Positions 5,026-5,957 of a DNA stretch of 5,957 bases are shown here, piece by piece. Within the stretch, counting starts at the first letter, position 1; every line of letters begins with the position of its first letter. The notes beneath the pieces were generated by a model. The model saw only the letters and a program-made list of their open reading frames with translations. It searched no databases and was not told the DNA's origin. The position numbers and the translations under genes were made by a program. The stretch comes from an uncultured Prevotellaceae bacterium (GTDB lineage: Bacteria; Bacteroidota; Bacteroidia; Bacteroidales; Bacteroidaceae): NCBI GenBank assembly GCA_958404085.1, contig CATXZX010000130.1, positions 1-5,957 on the forward strand. Direction: 5' to 3'.

Positions 5026-5957
5026 ATGTCCAAAAAACTGGTTGCCGCCGTCTGCCTTTTCATCAGCAGCCAGGCCGGCGCCGATACCCGCCTGAACCAG
5101 CCGCTCGACACGGCCCGCATTATCGACGTAGACGAGATTGTGGTCGTCGCATCGCCGAAAGAAAACACCCGCCTGCGCAGCCAGGCCCTTTCATTATCCA
5201 TGTTGGACAAAAAAGAAATGGAGAAACGCGACATCCATGCGCTCAAGAACCTGACCGGAAACGTCCCCAACTTTTTCATTCCCGACTACGGTTCGCGCAT
5301 CACGTCGGCCGTATACATCCGCGGCATCGGTTCGCGCATCAACACGCCGGCTGTCGGCCTCTACGTCGACAACGTTCCCTACGCCGACAAGAGTGCGTAC
5401 GACTTCAACTTCACGGACGTAGAACGCATCGACGTGCTGCGCGGTCCGCAGGCCACGCTGTACGGCCGCAACGCTATGGGCGGACTGCTGCACGTACACA
5501 CGGCCAACCCGCTGAACCACTATGGTACCGACATCCAGCTGGGAACATCGTTACGCAACGGCGGCCGGAAGGCTTCGTTCACCACTTATCTGCATCCGGC
5601 CTACGGCACAGGGCTCTCGATAAGTGGATTTTACAACGGACAGAACGGATTTTTCCGAAATACAGCCAACGGAAAAAAAGCCGACGCCTCGGATGCAGGC
5701 GGAGGACGCATCAAACTGGCATACCGCCCCACCGAATCGTTCAAGATAGACTGGACGGCCTCCTACGAATACAGCGACGAGGGAGCATGTCCCTATTATT
5801 ATGAAGGTACGCGCGGGGAAGACGAACAGCCCGAGCCTTATCCGGAATCGCTGGGCCTGATAACCTCGAACCGGCCGAGCAGTTACCGAAGAAGCATGTT
5901 CAACACCGGCATCCACACGGAATGGAACGCAGACAACGGCCTTGCCCTGTCATCCAT
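5026..5957 (+). CDS. TonB-dependent outer-membrane receptor, N-terminal part (runs off window)
   Basis: The first 310 residues of an outer-membrane receptor are visible; the frame is open at the window end. A signal peptide (MSKKLVAAVCLFISSQAGA) probably ends near A19. The stretch DEIVVVAS (36-43) fits a TonB box, the contact for TonB. The plug domain spans about 44-160: VYIRGIGSR, the GLYVDNVPYADKS segment, VERIDVLRGPQATLYGRNAMGG (R139 to G153) and HTANP. Beta-barrel strands then begin (TDIQLGTSLRNG, KASFTTYLHP, KIDWTASYEYSD). There is no N-terminal carboxypeptidase-regulatory-like domain as in SusC proteins. The LRGPQATLYGRNAMGG form is usual in siderophore, haem or vitamin-type receptors, so iron-complex uptake is a fair guess, but the substrate is not shown. 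The gene has its own promoter and lies 108 bases after the LuxR-type regulator. Confidence 0.92.
   Translation, partial: MSKKLVAAVCLFISSQAGADTRLNQPLDTARIIDVDEIVVVASPKENTRLRSQALSLSMLDKKEMEKRDIHALKNLTGNVPNFFIPDYGSRITSAVYIRGIGSRINTPAVGLYVDNVPYADKSAYDFNFTDVERIDVLRGPQATLYGRNAMGGLLHVHTANPLNHYGTDIQLGTSLRNGGRKASFTTYLHPAYGTGLSISGFYNGQNGFFRNTANGKKADASDAGGGRIKLAYRPTESFKIDWTASYEYSDEGACPYYYEGTRGEDEQPEPYPESLGLITSNRPSSYRRSMFNTGIHTEWNADNGLALSS

Noticed and set aside
4995..5804. Open frame of 269 codons over the start of the receptor gene
   Set aside because: Out of frame with the signal peptide, TonB box and plug motifs; it is a shadow rich in Arg, His and Gln.

Overview
The window looks like chromosomal DNA of a Bacteroidota member, most likely Bacteroidales. 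Three start regions carry the TAnnTTTG -7 element typical of that phylum's primary sigma factor (TATTTTTG at 635-642, TATTTTTG on the minus strand at 2575-2568, TACCTTTG at 4990-4997). Most starts lack a strong Shine-Dalgarno sequence. The protein types (short Crp/Fnr regulator, acyltransferase-3, TonB-dependent receptor) also fit. I cannot name a genus from sequence reading alone. There are no tRNA or rRNA genes, CRISPR arrays or recognisable transposase genes.

Left part (1-1930): a small Crp/Fnr-type regulator (13-579) is followed on the same strand by a polytopic acyltransferase-3 membrane protein (686-1849). Between them lies a perfect 7-4-7 palindrome (597-614) with the 5-N4-5 layout of an FNR-type box. 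It is centred about 41 bases before the start point predicted from the -7 element at 635-642. This suggests that the regulator, or a paralogue, activates the acyltransferase gene. A strong hairpin (1889-1928) ends this block.

Middle part (1930-2893): a small lipoprotein gene of unknown function lies on the minus strand (2023-2514) with its own -7 element. It converges on the acyltransferase gene and diverges from the NADH dehydrogenase gene. The 379-base stretch between the chosen lipoprotein start and the dehydrogenase contains a very long, nearly perfect inverted repeat (2695-2756). It looks like a bidirectional terminator but has no obvious gene to terminate.

Right part (2894-5957): a type II NADH:quinone dehydrogenase (2894-4291) is followed after 8 bases by a LuxR-type regulator whose receiver-like domain lacks the phosphorylation residues (4300-4917). 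Then, behind its own promoter, comes a TonB-dependent outer-membrane receptor that runs off the window (5026 to the end). A plausible reading is that respiratory NADH oxidation, a phosphorylation-independent regulator and an outer-membrane uptake receptor form one regulatory neighbourhood, but the sequence does not show the receptor's substrate. I see no clear new multi-gene system. The most interesting items are the FNR-like operator, the long hairpin, and the pseudo-receiver regulator next to the receptor gene.
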